Source: Actinoplanes ianthinogenes | GTDB taxonomy: Bacteria > Actinomycetota > Actinomycetes > Mycobacteriales > Micromonosporaceae | Direction: 5' to 3' | Length of the DNA: 64,000 nucleotides | Assembly (NCBI RefSeq): GCF_018324205.1 | Contig: NZ_AP023356.1 | Location: 8,934,501 to 8,998,500 of the forward strand | Shown here: positions 61,548 to 64,000 of the stretch, piece by piece | Layout of the letters: every line of letters starts with the position of its first letter | Numbering within the stretch: position 1 is the stretch's first letter | The notes under the pieces: generated by a model | Seen by the model: only the letters and a program-made list of their open reading frames with translations | The model's database searches: none | Told to the model about the DNA's origin: nothing | Translations under genes and position numbers: made by a program

Positions 61548-62377
61548 GCGCGTGCCTCGACCAGCGGCAGGGTGAACGCGCCGGACTGGATGCCGGCGGC
61601 GTCGAACGCGGCGAACCGGAACCCGGCGTCCAGCATCGCGGCGTGCACCGCCTCGCGGACCGGTGAACTGACCGCGCGCGGCAGTTCCTCCGGGAGCAGT
61701 TCGATCCGGGCGACGTCGCCGTGGTGGCGTACGCGAAAGTCTGTGAAGCCCAGCTCGCGCAGGGCCGCCTCGGCCCGCTCGATCTGCGCCAGCCGTCGCG
61801 GGGTCACCTCGACGAAATGCGGGATCCGGGATGCCAGGCAGGGCGCGGCGGGTTTGTCGGCGACCGGCAGGGCACACGCGCGGGCGAGCCGCCGGACGTC
61901 GGCCTTGCCGAGCCCGAGATCGGCCAGTGGCCGCAGCACGCGATGCTCGGTCGCGGCCCGCGAACCGGGACGGTCCGGCCGGCGGGCGTCGTCGGCGTTC
62001 TCCCCGTAGGCCACGGCGCTCACCCGGTGCGCGGCCAGGTCGTCGCCGATGCGGGTGAATAGCTCGTCCTTGCAGTGGTAGCACCGGTCCGGGCCGTTGC
62101 GCCGGTACTCGGACCGCTCGCCCTCGTGCGTGACCACCTCGACCACCGGCACGCCGATGTGCCGGGCCACCCGGTGCGCGGCGGCGCGTTCGGCCTCCGG
62201 CAGGCTCGCGGACACCCCGAGCACGGCGAGCACCCGGTCCGGGCCGAGCGCCTGGGTCGCCAGGGCGAGCAGCAGCGAGGAGTCGACACCGCCCGAGAAC
62301 GCCACCGCGAGGCGATCGATTCCGGTCAGCAGCTTGCCGAGCTCGGTCACCACCTCGTCGACCGTCATGCCGTCCAT
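61544..62377 (-). CDS. larE: ATP-dependent sulfur transferase LarE
   Basis: A 277-residue LarE, a PP-loop enzyme that thiolates the LarB product. The PP-loop is VAFSGGVDSSLLLAL, followed by GPDRCYHCKDELF and KPAAPCLASRIPH. The Cys in APCLAS corresponds to the conserved LarE cysteine that donates sulfur or ligates a cluster; with CYHC there are three cysteines, which would fit the cluster-type LarE (inference). ATG 62377 follows AAGGGAGAACACG. It lies 68 bases downstream of the larA stop. Confidence 0.94.
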   Translation of the reverse strand: MDGMTVDEVVTELGKLLTGIDRLAVAFSGGVDSSLLLALATQALGPDRVLAVLGVSASLPEAERAAAHRVARHIGVPVVEVVTHEGERSEYRRNGPDRCYHCKDELFTRIGDDLAAHRVSAVAYGENADDARRPDRPGSRAATEHRVLRPLADLGLGKADVRRLARACALPVADKPAAPCLASRIPHFVEVTPRRLAQIERAEAALRELGFTDFRVRHHGDVARIELLPEELPRAVSSPVREAVHAAMLDAGFRFAAFDAAGIQSGAFTLPLVEARA

Positions 62378-62445
62378 CGTGTTCTCCCTTCACCGGCGGG
62401 CTACAGCTCATCGCAGGACGACAGCCGTCGCAAGCGCTCGACCGG

Positions 62446-63668
62446 TCACCGCAGGCGGAACAGGACCTCGCCGGCCTGGGAGACCACGAAGGAGTCCGCG
62501 GCCAGCGCCTCCAGGTCGATGGTCGCCGGATCGAGGTAGTCGAGGTTCGCCGCCCGGACCACCGGCTCGGGAATGCCGGTGGCCAGGGTGACGGTGACCC
62601 GCGGCCGCTCGCCGCCGACCGGATCCCAGGTCCCGGCCCCGCGCAGGTGCGTGGAGTGCGCGAGCACCCCCAGTGCTGGTCCTGGAACCGGTCCCACTGC
62701 TTCACGAAGTAGTCCCGGCAGTGATACCCGATCTGCTCGATCTCCGGGTGCATCGCGGAGATGCGCGTGATGTGCGGCGCGTAGATGATCACCTGCCCGC
62801 CGTCGGCGACGATCGGCTCCACCTTGTAGAACCCCTTCGCCCCGGTCCACATGTCGTCGTACTTCGCGGGGATGATGGACAGGACCCGGCGTACCGGCGC
62901 GTCCAAATACTCGACGTGGGTCCGCGCGGAGACATCCGCGCACGCCGCCCACGCCGCCTCCGGCTCACCGAACGACATCGCGTGCAGGTCCCCGGACCCC
63001 GACTTGACCACCAGGCACAGCGCGAGACGCCGCGACGGGATCATCCCCGCCGCCTCGTCGATCAGCGCCCGGACCGGGGTGATCCCGCGGGTCCCGATGA
63101 TCTCGGCGCTGCTGATCAGTGCCCCGAGCCAGTGCGAGAAGTCGATGATCTCCTGGCCGGCGATGCCGGGGAAGAAGTACTTGTTCCCGCCGGAGAAGCC
63201 GACCACCTCGTGCGGGAAGACCGGCCCGACCACCAGGCAGACGTCATGCTCGACCACCGCGCGGTTCAGTGTGACGTCGATCGGCTGTTTCATCCGCCCC
63301 TCGGACAGCTCCGCCACCCGGTCGGCGGAGATCCGCCCGAGCGACACCAGCGTCTCGGGCAGCCACCACTCGTGGTTGCGGATCTCGAACCCCGGATACG
63401 GCCCGCCCAGGTGCTTCGCCAGCTGCGCCGCGGACATCGGAGCGTGCGTGCCCAGCGCGATCAGCACGGTCACCGCCGCCGCCCGTCCGTGCAGCGCCTC
63501 GTGCACCGCGCTCAGCAGCAGCGGCAGCGGGCAGCTGCGGGTGGCGTCCGGAACGATCACACACACCCGGCGCCCGTCGAGGTCCTCGGCCGCCAGGCGG
63601 GCCAGCACGAACGCGCGGATGGCGGCCGGGTCGAGCACGTGCCCGGCGCCGCCGATCAGATCAGTCAT
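62446..63668 (-). pseudogene. larA: nickel-dependent lactate racemase LarA, apparent one-base frameshift
   Basis: LarA interconverts L- and D-lactate with a Ni-pincer cofactor bound to a Lys. From ATG 63668 the frame encodes IVPDATRSCPLP, LIALGTHAPMS, the cofactor region VFPHEVVGFSGGNKYFFPGI (with the Lys) and IIPAKYDDMWTGAKGFYKVEP. After DRFQDQHWG (about residue 333) the frame turns into Arg/Pro-rich nonsense. In another frame the sequence continues correctly as VLAHSTHLRG, RVTVTLATGIPEP and SQAGEVLFRLR, with a stop at 62446-62448. One missing base in the C5 run at 62667-62671 explains this. If real, the C-terminal ~75 residues are lost; if not, the gene is intact. Confidence 0.9.
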
Positions 63669-63746
63669 GTCTGGCAGCCTGCGCCCGCGACCCGCCGGGC
63701 GGCAACCGCACCGCCGGACCGGTGAGCGCTGTGTGAGGATCAGGCG

Positions 63747-64000
63747 GTGACTCCTGCTCGGCCGCGCGTGCTCTACGTCAGCGACCTGGCCTACGACGCC
63801 CGTGGACGCCGGTACTGCGACGAGGACATCTACCTGACCTCCCGGCTGCGCGCGCGGTTCGACCTGGCGGTCTGTCACCCGCTGGACGCCCGCGCCCTGA
63901 TGGCCGATTTCGATCTGGTGGTCGTGCGCAACAGCGGTCCGGTGCTCAACTACCGGGCCGAGTACGACGCGTTCCGCGCGGCCGCCGCCGCGACGGGTGC
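63747..64000 (+). CDS. partial gene, possible ATP-grasp-type protein, runs off right edge
   Basis: GTG 63747 opens a frame with no stop to the window end (84 codons): VTPARPRVLYVSDLAYDARG, then YCDEDIYLTSRLRARFDLAVCHP and FDLVVVRNSGPVLNY. It looks like an N-terminal Rossmann-like pre-ATP-grasp domain, as in RimK/glutathione synthetase relatives of actinobacteria, but the catalytic part lies beyond the edge. It is divergent from larA across 78 bases. Confidence 0.55.
   Translation, partial: MTPARPRVLYVSDLAYDARGRRYCDEDIYLTSRLRARFDLAVCHPLDARALMADFDLVVVRNSGPVLNYRAEYDAFRAAAAATG

Noticed and set aside
60882..63878. 998-codon minus-strand frame read as one protein
   Set aside because: It strings together larA, nonsense across larE, and larB because of the larA frameshift. 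The real genes are separate, with overlapping stops and starts.

Overview
The window is very GC-rich, densely packed actinobacterial chromosome with many GTG starts, 1-4 base stop/start overlaps between operon genes, and families typical of filamentous actinomycetes (MEDS-domain anti-sigma proteins, LAL regulators, SpoIIE-type phosphatases, DivIVA-like proteins, AbfB and VHL-beta domains). I infer a Micromonosporaceae-like host, plausibly Actinoplanes. This rests on gene content only. No rRNA, tRNA, CRISPR, insertion sequence, integrase or phage gene was seen.

Layout. 0.1-17.5 kb is a signalling island: a PilZ protein, a giant CheB-kinase-receiver hybrid, a cupin, a LAL regulator in an operon with MEDS-HATPase and MEDS-STAS proteins, a divergent PAS-GAF-SpoIIE phosphatase, a GAF-HATPase protein, a membrane GGDEF-EAL protein and a PAS-GAF histidine kinase. 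Together they look like a partner-switching (anti-sigma kinase, anti-anti-sigma, phosphatase) circuit next to c-di-GMP enzymes. 17.6-19.0 kb is a small MerR-controlled thiol-metal operon. 19-31 kb is mixed: flavin and redox enzymes, a K+ channel, a PadR operon, an orphan CheB domain and an ATP-dependent DNA ligase, with several gene remnants between them. 31.5-33.8 kb holds a DUF2252 protein and an alpha-carbonic anhydrase. 33.8-37.6 kb is an organosulfur operon (LysR, SsuD, SfnG, flavin reductase).

37.8-41.7 kb holds surface or unknown proteins, including a tandem-repeat secreted protein and a TPR protein. 41.8-47 kb is a LacI-controlled fructose-type ABC transporter with a PfkB kinase and two matching operators. 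47-51.3 kb holds a kinase-like ATPase, a Ppx/GppA phosphatase and pabA-pabB, beside decayed adenylation-domain and SDR fragments. 51.4-53.3 kb has two tandem AraC regulators. 53.6-58.8 kb has a secreted GH5-CBM2 cellulase under a CebR-like box, then an unusual DivIVA-like / AbfB / DivIVA-like / VHL-beta neighbourhood. 58.8-59.3 kb carries a 63-bp minisatellite. 59.4-63.7 kb is the lactate-racemase nickel-pincer operon larA-larE-larB-larC. A partial gene runs off the right edge.

A striking theme is gene damage. Three single-base losses, all in or beside G/C runs, frameshift the hybrid kinase tail, an AraC tail and larA. An amber codon splits sfnG. Five or six other loci keep only fragments of recognisable genes. 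The three indels may be assembly errors. The fragments look like real decay.
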